From an uncultured Bacilli bacterium (GTDB taxonomy: Bacteria > Bacillota_I > Bacilli_A > RF39 > UBA660): 59,233 bases of DNA. Below are positions 46,586-54,670 of this stretch, one piece after another. The first letter of the stretch is position 1, and every line of letters begins with the position of its first letter. Position numbers and translations under genes: made by a program. The notes below the pieces were generated by a model, which was not told where the DNA came from, did not search any database, and was given only the letters and a program-made list of their open reading frames with translations. The stretch lies in NCBI GenBank assembly GCA_934130005.1, contig CAKOXD010000009.1, positions 1-59,233 of the forward strand, in the 5' to 3' direction.

Positions 46586-46630
46586 AAACCTCTTCTTTGT
46601 TAATTTTATTTTAACAAAAGAAGAGGAAAT
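46586..46630 (-). terminator. Strong terminator after the WYL regulator gene
   Basis: Long stem CCTCTTCTTTGTTAA/TTAACAAAAGAAGAGG with one bulge, followed by TTTTAT on the minus strand. A second hairpin, AGGTTTT/AAAACCT, lies next to it. Confidence 0.8.
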
Positions 46631-46637
46631 ATATATG

Positions 46638-47117
46638 TCAGTTATAAAAATTTTCTAATAATTTTATTTCTTTTATTCTATTAATATAAAAATGTCTTAC
46701 TTCTTCTTTTAATTCACAATATGCTGCTACTCCCCATTCATTACCAAGTAAAATCAAATCATAAGGATGAATAATTCTTTTTGATATATTCTCTTCGTTT
46801 TTAGAATAATATTCTATAATACATTTTCTTTTTTCTTTTATTGCTTTATTTATTAAGTTTAAGAAATCTTTATTTTTTACATTAATTTCATTTGGTGTAA
46901 TAAATCTTTTAGGAACATTTATATTCTGATTTAATACATATCCTCCATAAGGTCCTTTAATTGTATCAATATAAATTCCTGCTTTTTCTATTTCTTCTTT
47001 ATAAACTCTAATCATTCTTGGAGTAACTTCTAGTTTTTCTGATAATTCTGATATACTATATTTTTTACCTGAGCTTAAATATTCAAGCATTGTTAACACA
47101 TTACTAATTTTAGACAT
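46638..47117 (-). CDS. HTH-WYL transcriptional regulator
   Basis: 159 aa. A winged HTH at 10-60 ('YSISELSEKLEVTPRMIRVYKEEIEKAG', quoted in part: SELSEKLEVTPRMIRVY) is followed by a short WYL-type domain with 'RIIHPYDLILLGNEWGVAAYC' and 'RHFYINRIKEIKLL'. WYL proteins sense nucleotides or nucleic acid and often control defence or phage-related genes. The C-terminal WCX part is missing, so it is a short form. Its target is unknown; the Ham1-like gene lies downstream past a terminator. Confidence 0.8.
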   Translation of the reverse strand: MSKISNVLTMLEYLSSGKKYSISELSEKLEVTPRMIRVYKEEIEKAGIYIDTIKGPYGGYVLNQNINVPKRFITPNEINVKNKDFLNLINKAIKEKRKCIIEYYSKNEENISKRIIHPYDLILLGNEWGVAAYCELKEEVRHFYINRIKEIKLLENFYN

Positions 47118-47195
47118 ATAACACCTTCTTAATTTATTAATCTTTAACTTTTTTATGCACTAATTTCAAATATTTTATTTCATTTTTACCAAATT

Positions 47196-47894
47196 TTATT
47201 TTTTTACCATCACTTTTCTCATATCATCATTTATCTCTTGACATATTTCATCGTAATTAATTTCTTTTTTAAAGTGCTCTATCTCTCTTTGTAATACTCC
47301 TAAAAGAGAATATATTTCTTTTGGATTTTCATAAGAAGATTCAATCATTGGTAATATTAAAGGTGCTACATATTTATCTTTTTCAATATCTTCTGGATGA
47401 TAAGATTCTTCAGACTTAACAAATTCTATTATAGATTTCTTATTATTTATATGTCTAACTTTAGGATTTTCAATTAACCAATATATTTTTTTATCATAAA
47501 CAAAACCAGATGAAGTATCATATATTAAATGTTTTCCGTCTTTTGTAATTCTTTCTACAATACAATGATCTGCAAAAGATGGATCACTACTATTAGCAAA
47601 TTGTGGATTTAATTTTAAACTATCTACTGTAGCATACAAAAGTTGAACATCATCCTCTCCATCTAAAAAAGCTCTAGACATTAATAATGCTCTATCATAG
47701 CAGTATCCATTAGACATTCCATTAAATAATAATGTTATAGATGCTGGAATACCACCATAATAAATAGTTCTTAATTTTTTTATCAAGGCATCATCATAAG
47801 GTGCAATATAGCCATTTTTTAATCCATATATTAATAACATTTTTGATTTATAATTATATAATTGCCATTTTATATTTTGAAATTTTGTTGTCAT
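47196..47894 (-). CDS. Transglutaminase-like cysteine hydrolase candidate
   Basis: 232 aa. 'NGYCYDRALLMSRAFL' (Cys at about 70), 'FADHCIVERI' (His at about 114) and 'LIYDTSSGFVY' (Asp at about 129) fit a papain/transglutaminase-type Cys-His-Asp triad in the correct order. No signal peptide, so it would act in the cytoplasm. The rest has no recognisable domain. Activity is inferred from the triad only. Confidence 0.5.
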   Translation of the reverse strand: MTTKFQNIKWQLYNYKSKMLLIYGLKNGYIAPYDDALIKKLRTIYYGGIPASITLLFNGMSNGYCYDRALLMSRAFLDGEDDVQLLYATVDSLKLNPQFANSSDPSFADHCIVERITKDGKHLIYDTSSGFVYDKKIYWLIENPKVRHINNKKSIIEFVKSEESYHPEDIEKDKYVAPLILPMIESSYENPKEIYSLLGVLQREIEHFKKEINYDEICQEINDDMRKVMVKK

Positions 47895-48003
47895 TTAAAT
47901 CCCCCTTTTTTAATTGTTGTATATACTATCACAAAAGTTTTATTTATGCAAATTTTAACATAAAATTTTTTTAGATATTAATATAAAAAATTCTATAAAA
48001 AAT

Positions 48004-48085
48004 AAAAATCAGTCCATGTTTTAGACTGAAATACATTTAAATTTCAAATAATTTAAACAAATTTAATAATAATATCTTAACAAAA
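48004..48085 (-). repeat. Decayed copy of the TCAGTC/GTTCGAAC repeat (third copy)
   Basis: Carries AATCAGTC, TTAGACTGAAAT and a degraded form of the GTTCGAA block seen at 51779-51925 and 53870-54020. The sequence around it (47895-48177) has no gene. Confidence 0.45.
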
Positions 48086-48177
48086 TAATTCAAAATCTTT
48101 TTAGATGTTTGATTTTTTTTAATCATTATTTAAATATCTAAAAAAATGACTCATATTATATCTCAATTATTTATAGA

Positions 48178-48918
48178 TTAAATATGTCTTCTGCTACTAG
48201 TCATTTGTTCCTGTTGCGTTTGTTCAACCATTGAACTTTGTTTCTTATCAATATTATCTTTTATAAAGTTATTTGCTTTTTCTAGATAAGACACCAATGA
48301 TTGTTTAATTTCAACAACTGCTTTATAATCATTTAAACTATCAATTATTTCTGATGAATTAATTTCATTATTTTTTTCTATAATTTTTGATATTTCTTGA
48401 CTAACTTTTGGTATTTGCATATATGGTTGTATATTTGCAAGTAATATGTTTATTCGACTATTATAAGCTGATATTAGTTCTTTTAATTCTAAAATTTGTT
48501 CTTGTTCTGGATGCATTTGATTATATGCATTTCTGACTGCTTGAATATTATTAACATATTTATTTTGTTGTTCATCATACATCCAAACAGCAGTTAATTT
48601 ATCTAACGCAATAGCTCCTATTTGACCATTTTCTCTTAATATATCAGTACTTGTTTCTAAAACAGATCTTTTATCATAGAAAAATAATTTGTCACTTCCT
48701 TGAGTCCAAAAAACTTCTCCTATATGTCCACCTTTTGCTTTACCTAAAGGTGGTCTAACATACCCACTATTAATAATATCATCTATTTGAGAAGAGCCTG
48801 TAACTCGATAAACATGGTTACTATCTGTACTCATCGAAATAGGATTATCTTTTCCAAATGAAATACTTGTTTGAAAAACTCTATTTTTAGCATTTATTAT
48901 TCTTTCAATATTTTCCAT
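48178..48918 (-). CDS. Hypothetical protein with ART-like N-terminal pattern
   Basis: 246 aa. 'HVYRVTGSSQIDDIINSGYVRP' followed by 'GEVFWTQGSDKLFFYDKRSV' recalls the start of DarT/ART-type ADP-ribosyltransferases (aromatic-Arg, then I-x-x-S/G-G), but no complete active site is evident. The C-terminal 110 residues are a coiled coil ending in a Gln-rich tail (QTQQEQM). RBS AAGGTGG. It stands alone. An effector or toxin role is a weak inference. Confidence 0.45.
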   Translation of the reverse strand: MENIERIINAKNRVFQTSISFGKDNPISMSTDSNHVYRVTGSSQIDDIINSGYVRPPLGKAKGGHIGEVFWTQGSDKLFFYDKRSVLETSTDILRENGQIGAIALDKLTAVWMYDEQQNKYVNNIQAVRNAYNQMHPEQEQILELKELISAYNSRINILLANIQPYMQIPKVSQEISKIIEKNNEINSSEIIDSLNDYKAVVEIKQSLVSYLEKANNFIKDNIDKKQSSMVEQTQQEQMTSSRRHI

Positions 48919-49425
48919 TAAAATTCGCCACCTTATCCTTATATTTTAACTAAATATATTATATCATATTTTATAATATATTTAGTAAATATAACATTTT
49001 ATTTACATTTTTTTATTAAATTATTATTACGAATATAATATTTAACTTTCTACGATTTTTAATTGATTCTATGTATTATAATTTTAATAGATTCTTATAT
49101 ATTGCCTAAATTAAAAAATATTAAAATTATCTTGTATTCTACAACTAATTATATCATATAAAAAACTGTTAACTTTATTTTCATATAATTCATAATCAAT
49201 ATTAGTAGATTCTAGGCATATTTAATTGTCATTTATAACTTAATTATCATTCTTCATATATAAAAAAATAGTACTCAATCTACATTAGATTAAGTACTTA
49301 ACTAATTAGTTGTGATAAATACTAGATTTGTAAAAGTTGGGTATTCACTTTTTTTATTTATTAGTTTGAACAAAATTTCATATGTTGCCATAAAGAAAGA
49401 AATAAAACAATAATTTCTAAACTAT
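48919..49425. other. 507-base AT-rich intergenic stretch
   Basis: No convincing gene. It holds a perfect 15-bp inverted repeat ACTAAATATATTATA/TATAATATATTTAGT (48950-48989, 7-base loop) upstream of the ART-like gene, and a terminator at 49266-49303. A possible 29-codon frame (49308-49397, minus) follows the gene at 49426 but has no RBS. Confidence 0.5.
49266..49303 (-). terminator. Terminator hairpin
   Basis: Stem AGTACT-x-AATCTA/TAGATT-x-AGTACT with a 3-base loop and seven T on the minus strand. It probably ends transcription from the gene at 49426. Confidence 0.65.
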
Positions 49426-50025
49426 TTATTTTGATTTTCCAGACTTTTTCAATTCTAATTTATTATTAGTTAAATCTAAAACAGGATACATTCCAAATGT
49501 AGATTCTTCTATTTCATTTAATTTTTGCATAACCATATATTGTTCAAGTACTGATGCATCTGTTAAATTGATGAAAATAGCTAATGGCTTAACAACTCCA
49601 TACATTGTACTACCTTCAAGTACCACTTCATTAAATAATACTTTACCATCGAAAACATCTTCTGGACTAAGTAAATCTTTGTTCCTTAGTTCATCATTTG
49701 TTTCATTAAATGAAGCTTGTCCAATGTATAATATATTTTCAATTGGAGAACTAACAATGTAACCAATTCTACCATATGTATAACAATTTTTAGAAGAGGT
49801 AAGTGCACAACTAATTCTTTTTTTATTTTTTATTGCAAAGGGAAATTTAGATAAATCAAAATTTTGATTATCAGAAAATAGTTTTGTATTTGAAATTTGC
49901 GTTTTAAAAAAATCTCTTGAATCTTCATTAGGTAAAGAATGAGTAAGAAAAATAAAATTTTCAGGATCAAAATCAGTAATATCAGAAAAATTAATTTTTC
50001 TCCACTCAGCGTATCTATCTATCAT
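49426..50025 (-). CDS. Hypothetical protein, 199 aa
   Basis: Not recognised. A soluble mixed alpha/beta protein. 'FIFLTHSLPNEDSRDFF' near the start and 'GRIGYIVSSPIENILYIGQASF' in the middle look like ordered core strands, and the end is basic (ELKKSGKSK). RBS AGGAGG. It lies among attachment-like scars, hence probably element cargo. Confidence 0.55.
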   Translation of the reverse strand: MIDRYAEWRKINFSDITDFDPENFIFLTHSLPNEDSRDFFKTQISNTKLFSDNQNFDLSKFPFAIKNKKRISCALTSSKNCYTYGRIGYIVSSPIENILYIGQASFNETNDELRNKDLLSPEDVFDGKVLFNEVVLEGSTMYGVVKPLAIFINLTDASVLEQYMVMQKLNEIEESTFGMYPVLDLTNNKLELKKSGKSK

Positions 50026-50139
50026 ATATTTCCTCCTATTAATAAGTATTATTTTTCAATATACAGTTATACTTATAATCAATACAATCAAATTAATTTA
50101 TATAAACATTATACCATAGGATTAAGTATTTAAAAACTA

Positions 50140-50210
50140 AAAAGTTTAAGTATCAATCAATTTAACGCAAATAACATAGAAATTTATAGCTTTTCCTAAA
50201 AGATGATTAA
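50140..50210 (-). repeat. Decayed copy of the tmRNA-side repeat
   Basis: AAGTTTAAGTATCAATCA...AACGCAAATAACA...CTAAAAGATGATTA follows the order of the copy at 56282-56385 (AAGTTCGAGT, TCAATC, AGCAAGTCTAACA, CTAAAAGATGAT). Strongly eroded. Confidence 0.4.
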
Positions 50211-50234
50211 TATTAGAATATCACTTTGTAAATT

Positions 50235-50552
50235 TTAATAAGATCTATATTCTGGTGTTTCTTTATCACTAATAACAGGTACTTTATCTTTTTTGACTAT
50301 TAAAGATGGTGTACATGTTAAAATAAGTAATTTATCACTTTCAGTTTGTATTGATGTTGTTTCTTTTTTTTCATTATAATAATATTCTAAATAAGGATTT
50401 CCCGCTATTTTTTTGTGTTGTTCAAGCAAATTTCTGATATAATCACTATCAAATACTAATTGTTTACATTTTTCAAGACTGATAATACCAAAAATAATTA
50501 GATAAACTAAATTTACTTCAAAAATATCTATTTTATTAAGACAACACATCAT
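50235..50552 (-). CDS. Hypothetical protein, 105 aa
   Basis: Not recognised. The first ~30 residues are hydrophobic (IDIFEVNLVYLIIFGIISL) and could be a membrane segment or, more likely, the buried start of a truncated protein. The rest is charged ('YYYNEKKETTSIQTESDKLLIL'). There is no strong RBS and AT-rich decay lies on both sides, so it may be a fragment. Confidence 0.35.
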   Translation of the reverse strand: MMCCLNKIDIFEVNLVYLIIFGIISLEKCKQLVFDSDYIRNLLEQHKKIAGNPYLEYYYNEKKETTSIQTESDKLLILTCTPSLIVKKDKVPVISDKETPEYRSY

Positions 50553-50953
50553 TTTTTATATTTTTATTAGACAATTAGATATTCTTACAAATTGTAACAA
50601 TAGGATGTTTAAGTGCTAGATGGTTTAAAATTTTTTATACAGAAAATTTGATTATTACTACATTTTAATAATTATTTATAGCTTTAATTTTTTCACTTTA
50701 TTTTCTTTTTCTGTATTATAAATATCCATTGAGTTAAATAATATAAAATATATCTTATCCATTTTTTTATTTCATTATAAACGTATTTTTCTTCATCATT
50801 CATTTTCACTATTATGTTTTTAGATTTCAGCATTGAAATCACACTATTGAAATTTTTATTTCCTATTATTAAAGAATTGAAAAAAATTAACTATTGGGAT
50901 TATAAAAATTAAGCAATTCATATAGAATAACATTTTATTAGTACTTTTTCTCA

Positions 50954-51118
50954 TTATTGGGAAAAAGTAGTTAATAATATCATATTAAATTCTTTAGGAC
51001 ACCTTAGTTTTATTTTATAATTTTTGTATCCTAACAATAATAATAGTTTTTCTTCATACATAAATGAAGGAATAAATGTACTTAAATAGGATAATAACTC
51101 AATTATTATCAGTGTCAT
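50954..51118 (-). CDS. Possible small ORF, 54 aa
   Basis: ATG frame starting MTLIIIELLSYLSTFIPSFM, hydrophobic first half, charged second. A GTG 15 bases upstream has AGAG before it. No homologue recognised. It could be a leaderless remnant. Low confidence. Confidence 0.25.
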   Translation of the reverse strand: MTLIIIELLSYLSTFIPSFMYEEKLLLLLGYKNYKIKLRCPKEFNMILLTTFSQ

Positions 51119-51221
51119 AATTTTTTGTATCACCTCTCTTATTTATTAATTTACTACTCTAGCTTTTCTAGTAATATAAATTTGGTGCGATATAAGAACA
51201 TATTTTGGACACTTATATCAA

Positions 51222-51257
51222 AATAGATAGAATCTAATAAATATCAGTTCTATCTAT
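51222..51257 (-). terminator. Inverted repeat after the 122-aa gene
   Basis: Perfect 10-bp stem ATAGATAGAA/TTCTATCTAT with a 15-base loop and a short T-run on the minus strand. Probably a terminator. Confidence 0.5.
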
Positions 51258-51319
51258 GGTATAACATGTATTTTATACTTTTGATTATTTTGTTTATTTT
51301 CAATATATTCATTTTCCAT

Positions 51320-51688
51320 CTATAAAATACCCTTCTCTTTTAATTTTTCTATAATTAACTCATTTTGATTATCGTTACCTAAGTCATCATTCTTAAATTT
51401 AATAAAATATAAATCTTCAATATGATAATAGGTTAAATTATCATATCTTCCATCAAAACCAGTACAACTAGAAATAATTTTTTCAGCATTATAAATTTTA
51501 ATAATATTTTCTATTTTATCTAATAATTCTTCAAATATTATTTCATCAAAACATATTTTATCATTCTTTTTATATTTAATAATTTTATATTTTCTATATA
51601 AATCATTAAATGTTTTGATTTCCAACATTTTTGAATCAAAAGTTTCTTTTGATATTAATCTATAATTATACTCTTCTTTAAAATCCAT
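51320..51688 (-). CDS. Hypothetical protein, 122 aa
   Basis: Not recognised. Acidic, helical protein. 'AEKIISSCTGFDGRYDNLTYYHIEDLYFI' (partly quoted: SSCTGFDGRYDN) is the only distinctive stretch. RBS GAGGTG. It lies between two attachment-like repeats and is probably cargo, possibly an immunity-type small protein judging by size and acidity; that is a guess. Confidence 0.5.
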   Translation of the reverse strand: MDFKEEYNYRLISKETFDSKMLEIKTFNDLYRKYKIIKYKKNDKICFDEIIFEELLDKIENIIKIYNAEKIISSCTGFDGRYDNLTYYHIEDLYFIKFKNDDLGNDNQNELIIEKLKEKGIL

Positions 51689-51778
51689 AATTGCACCTCT
51701 ATTTTATATAAAGTTATCAACAAACTTTCATCTCTATTTTAAAATATATTTTGTTTTTGACAAAATATTTAGTCCACT

Positions 51779-51925
51779 AGGCATTTTGACACAAGCATCA
51801 AAATTACTGGCAAGGATTTTGATTACAAAGAAATCAGTCATATTTCAGTCTGAAATATTTAAAGTTTAAATAGTTTGAACAGATTTCTCTGTGATATCCT
51901 AATGAAAAAAGTAGAAAAACTTTTA
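51779..51925 (-). repeat. TCAGTC/GTTCGAAC repeat, copy 1
   Basis: About 145 bases matching 53870-54020: TTTTGACACAAG-x-ATCAAAATTAC, GGATTTT, AATCAGTCATATTTCAG, CTGAAA, then a degraded GTTTAAATAGTTTGAACAG. Read on the minus strand, the last block matches the AATCTGTTCGAAC sequence behind tRNA-Cys. It holds stems TTTTGA/TCAAAA and TCAGTC/GACTGA. Confidence 0.65.
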
Positions 51926-52807
51926 TATGCTAGATTCCAAAATGTTTTTATATTGTTCATCTAAATTATCTACAATGAATTTATCTTCTAAAATTTGTTT
52001 TATAAATTCTTTATCTTTTGTTTTAATAATTGTATTAACTATTTTCTCTTGTTTTGTTTGATGAATACTACTTATATATTCACCTAAATAATATACATTT
52101 TTAGAATCTACAAAGAAATTATCCAATAAATCAAAATTATAACCTTTCCTATCATAATTCATTCCTAAGCGCCATATATTTTCTAAGGCATTATCATAGT
52201 TTTTAGCCACATTTACTAGATCATTAAAACAATTTTGATCTATATTTGGTGTAAATGGTACAAAAATGTAAGAAGTTATTAGCAACATTAATTCTAAACC
52301 ACTCATATTCTTAGCAATATCAATATAAGTTTTATTATGGATTGTTAAATCAACTATTCTTTCATATTCATTTTCGTTATTAATTATTAATTCTTCTAAA
52401 GATTTATCTTTATTTTCAATATTATCTAATAAAATATTCAAATCTTTTTTGTATTTTTTTCCGATTTTAGAATTTAAAAATATTTTTATTTCATTAATAA
52501 GTATATCTTTATTAATTAATTTATTTATATATTTATAAACACTTTTAACAAAAAAACTATTTTTTAATATTACTGAAAAAGACAATTTTTTAGCATCTAA
52601 ATTAATAATTATCTCTCCAGCCTTGCCTTTACTAAATTTTGTACTGTTATTTAATTTAATCTCATATATGTTTTCATCATAAAAAATTTTTAATTTTTTT
52701 CCAATTTCTAATTCATCAATTGTTTTAATAATTACTTTATCTTTATCTGTTTCATACTCAAAATCAACTTTATTATTATCAATGTATAGACTGATATCTT
52801 TAAACAT
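51923..52807 (-). CDS. Hypothetical protein, 294 aa
   Basis: Not recognised. The N-terminal ~80 residues are beta-rich ('ISLYIDNNKVDFEYETDKDK'); the rest is helical and Asn/Lys-rich with 'NIWRLGMNYDRKGYNFDLLDNFF'. No membrane segment. It is followed at once by a repeat copy and preceded by the oriT-like repeat at 52940, so it is probably carried by one of the nested elements. Function unknown. Confidence 0.5.
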   Translation of the reverse strand: MFKDISLYIDNNKVDFEYETDKDKVIIKTIDELEIGKKLKIFYDENIYEIKLNNSTKFSKGKAGEIIINLDAKKLSFSVILKNSFFVKSVYKYINKLINKDILINEIKIFLNSKIGKKYKKDLNILLDNIENKDKSLEELIINNENEYERIVDLTIHNKTYIDIAKNMSGLELMLLITSYIFVPFTPNIDQNCFNDLVNVAKNYDNALENIWRLGMNYDRKGYNFDLLDNFFVDSKNVYYLGEYISSIHQTKQEKIVNTIIKTKDKEFIKQILEDKFIVDNLDEQYKNILESSI

Positions 52808-52939
52808 ATTTTCTATTCCTCAATTCTAAAATATTTTATAAATTACAAAATTGACTTCGTCAATTTGCAAGTATGTTATTAAATTCACAAAATAAAACTA
52901 CTTTCAATTTAATTTGATAGCTGTTTTTATATTATTTTA

Positions 52940-53035
52940 TTTCGAAAAGTTCAAGTTTAGTGTCAATCTAGTGCCAGTAAGAAGCAAGTCTAACACATTC
53001 CAGAAAAAAATAATTAGTAGCAACTATTAACTAAT
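52940..53035 (-). repeat. tmRNA-side repeat, copy 3 (oriT-like plus attachment core)
   Basis: Read on the minus strand: ATGTGTTAGACTTGCTTC, TTACTGGCACTAGATTGA, then AAACTTGAACTTTTCG. It matches 56282-56385. The core TCAATCTAGTG (52963-52973, plus) has one change from TCAATCTGGTG at tmRNA. TGTGTTAGACTT resembles one arm of MobV-plasmid nick sites. Confidence 0.6.
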
Positions 53036-53051
53036 TACATTATATCACTAA

Positions 53052-53240
53052 TTATTTCTTTATTAAATTTTTTTTACATAAAGATAAACCTTTTTGTAAT
53101 TCTTTTATATCTTCTGCCATTACATTAAACCCAGATTCTATTATATTGCTATTTAATAAATCAATATTAAGTATTTTTAATAAGTCTAATGAATATTGAC
53201 TACTTCCAGATGATAAAAATTTAATATAATCTTCTTTTAA
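53052..53240 (-). pseudogene. 3' remnant of oligoendopeptidase F (pepF)
   Basis: The last ~60 codons read 'EDYIKFLSSGSSQYSLDLLKI' (start shown in part) and 'VMAEDIKELQKGL' and then stop. This matches the conserved C-terminus of M3-family oligoendopeptidase F (FLxxGGSxYPLDLLKxAGVD). The rest, including HExxH, is absent. It breaks off at about 53240, head to head with the ABC ATPase remnant: two unrelated gene ends joined by a deletion or insertion event. Confidence 0.65.
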
Positions 53241-53242
53241 AA

Positions 53243-53809
53243 ATGTATAAAGCTGATAATGGAAAAATATTAATAGATGATTTAAATATTTATGAATATT
53301 CTAAAGATGTTTATAATTCAAACATTAGTGTTGTAAATCAAAAGACCTTTATTTTTAATATGAGTATAAGAGCAAATTTATCACTTATTGACTCTAATAA
53401 AAAAAGACAGATTGATGCCTGTAAAAGAGTTGGAATACATGATTTTATAATGTCATTACCAGATGGTTATAATACTATTCTAAAAGAAGATGCAACAAAT
53501 ATAAGTGGAGGTCAAAAACAACTATTATCTTTAGCTAGAGCACTTCTTACAACTTCAGAAATAATATTACTTGATGAAGTTACATCTTCATTGGATCCAA
53601 ACACAACTAATAAAATCATTAATCTATTAGATGATTTAAAAAGCGATCATACACTTATTATTATTACCCATAATAAAGATTTAATGAAAATAGCAGATAA
53701 TCTTATAGTTTTAAATAATGGTAAAATTGAATGTGTTGGAAAACATGATGAGTTAATAAAAAATAATGATATTTATAAACAATTGAATTCAATAGTAGAT
53801 AATAATTGA
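53243..53809 (+). pseudogene. Truncated ABC transporter, ATPase C-terminal part
   Basis: 188 codons. It begins after Walker A, with 'DNGKILIDDLNIYEYS'. The Q-loop 'SVVNQKTFIF', signature ISGGQKQL, Walker B IILLDEVTSSLD and H-loop IITHNKDL are present. The permease half and the P-loop are missing, so it cannot bind ATP normally. The ATG used is internal and there is no RBS. The 5' break coincides with the pepF remnant. Confidence 0.75.
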
Positions 53810-53869
53810 TATACTAAAAGTTTTATTTGCTAAAGATATTTTGTTATGAAAAAATATTTAACCTTTTAG

Positions 53870-54020
53870 GTCTTTTGACACAAGTATCAAAATTACCGAT
53901 GGGGATTTTTTATAAAATTAAAATCAGTCATATTTCAGACTGAAAATATATTCAAAGTTCGAATAGTTCGAACAGATTTTCAAATGGTGTCCAAGAGAGA
54001 AAAGTACAATAACTCTTTGA
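53870..54020 (-). repeat. TCAGTC/GTTCGAAC repeat, copy 2
   Basis: Best preserved copy. On the minus strand it reads ACACCATTTGAAAATCTG then TTCGAACTATTCGAACTTTG, strikingly close to the sequence behind tRNA-Cys (CTCCAGAAGCGAATCTG, TTCGAACTGTTCGAACTTT). This ties the third repeat family to the tRNA-Cys attachment site. A stem AGTCAGT/ACTGACT follows at about 54040-54065. There is no gene from 53810 to 54154. Confidence 0.65.
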
Positions 54021-54102
54021 GTCTAATCTAATAAATAAGTCAGTAATAATTTATTAACTGACTATAGTATATCACTTTTTTTGTGACATATCTCAAATAT
54101 TA

Positions 54103-54131
54103 TTGCTTTTTATTAATTTTTTCTATATAAT
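54103..54131 (+). promoter_or_regulatory. Promoter of the 138-aa gene
   Basis: TTGCTT (54103-54108) and TATAAT (54126-54131), spacer 17, followed by an AAAGGAGGAG RBS. Confidence 0.75.
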
Positions 54132-54154
54132 AAATCATTAAAGGAGGAGTACAA

Positions 54155-54571
54155 ATGAAAACAGATCAGATTTTTATAGGTGATATTAGAAAATGTACAA
54201 AATTTAAAACTCATACTACATTTAGTAGCAGTTCATATATAGGGGATCAATGTATTGGGTGTGATTCTTTTGGTTATATTGATAAAGACGATGTACTTTA
54301 TAAAGAAAACGCAGTTTTAATAAAAATTAAAAATGGTGGTTATGTTGATTTAGAAAGATTTAATTCAATTTTAGATTATATTAGAATTTATCAAGATATT
54401 ACAAAAGATGGTTATCGTTTAGGTGGATTAATGATGTCAACATCAGCTTACTGTATTAATAGTTTATTTGTTGATGAAAACTCTCTAAAACCTTATTATG
54501 CTGATAAACAACAAACTAGAGACATATCAGTACGTCAATTGAAAAAACAAATAAAAAATAATAATAGATAA
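54155..54571 (+). CDS. Hypothetical protein, 138 aa
   Basis: Not recognised. The N-terminal part has several Cys (KCTKF, DQCIGCDSFGY) that could bind metal, and a middle of 'VLIKIKNGGYVDLERFNSILDYI'. The C-terminus is basic. It has a strong promoter and near-perfect RBS, so it is probably expressed. It is the only clearly intact plus-strand gene in the right half of the accessory region, next to the mobV remnant, and may be a cargo or regulatory gene of that element. Confidence 0.6.
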   Translation: MKTDQIFIGDIRKCTKFKTHTTFSSSSYIGDQCIGCDSFGYIDKDDVLYKENAVLIKIKNGGYVDLERFNSILDYIRIYQDITKDGYRLGGLMMSTSAYCINSLFVDENSLKPYYADKQQTRDISVRQLKKQIKNNNR

Positions 54572-54638
54572 TTTCACACGTTCATTGATGATATTGATGT
54601 ACAAGTGTGTTTACTAAATTGACACCATTTAGTATTTA

Positions 54639-54670
54639 TGGACTACGATTTTAAAAATAATCATAGTCCT
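54639..54670 (-). terminator. Terminator after mobV pseudogene
   Basis: Stem GGACTA-x-GATT/AATC-x-TAGTCC, symmetric, with T-rich flank. It overlaps the end of the relaxase remnant. Confidence 0.6.

Larger units (their letters stand above)
50553..51319. other. 767-base AT-rich region of decayed sequence
   Basis: No full gene. A 54-codon frame at 50954-51118 (minus) is hydrophobic and preceded by GAGGTG at some distance. The inverted repeat at 51222-51257 belongs to the upstream gene. The rest has no coding pattern on either strand and is probably eroded mobile DNA. Confidence 0.45.

Noticed and set aside
49308..49397. 29-codon minus-strand frame MATYEILFKLINKK...
   Set aside because: No RBS and too short to support; noted only in the description of the surrounding stretch.
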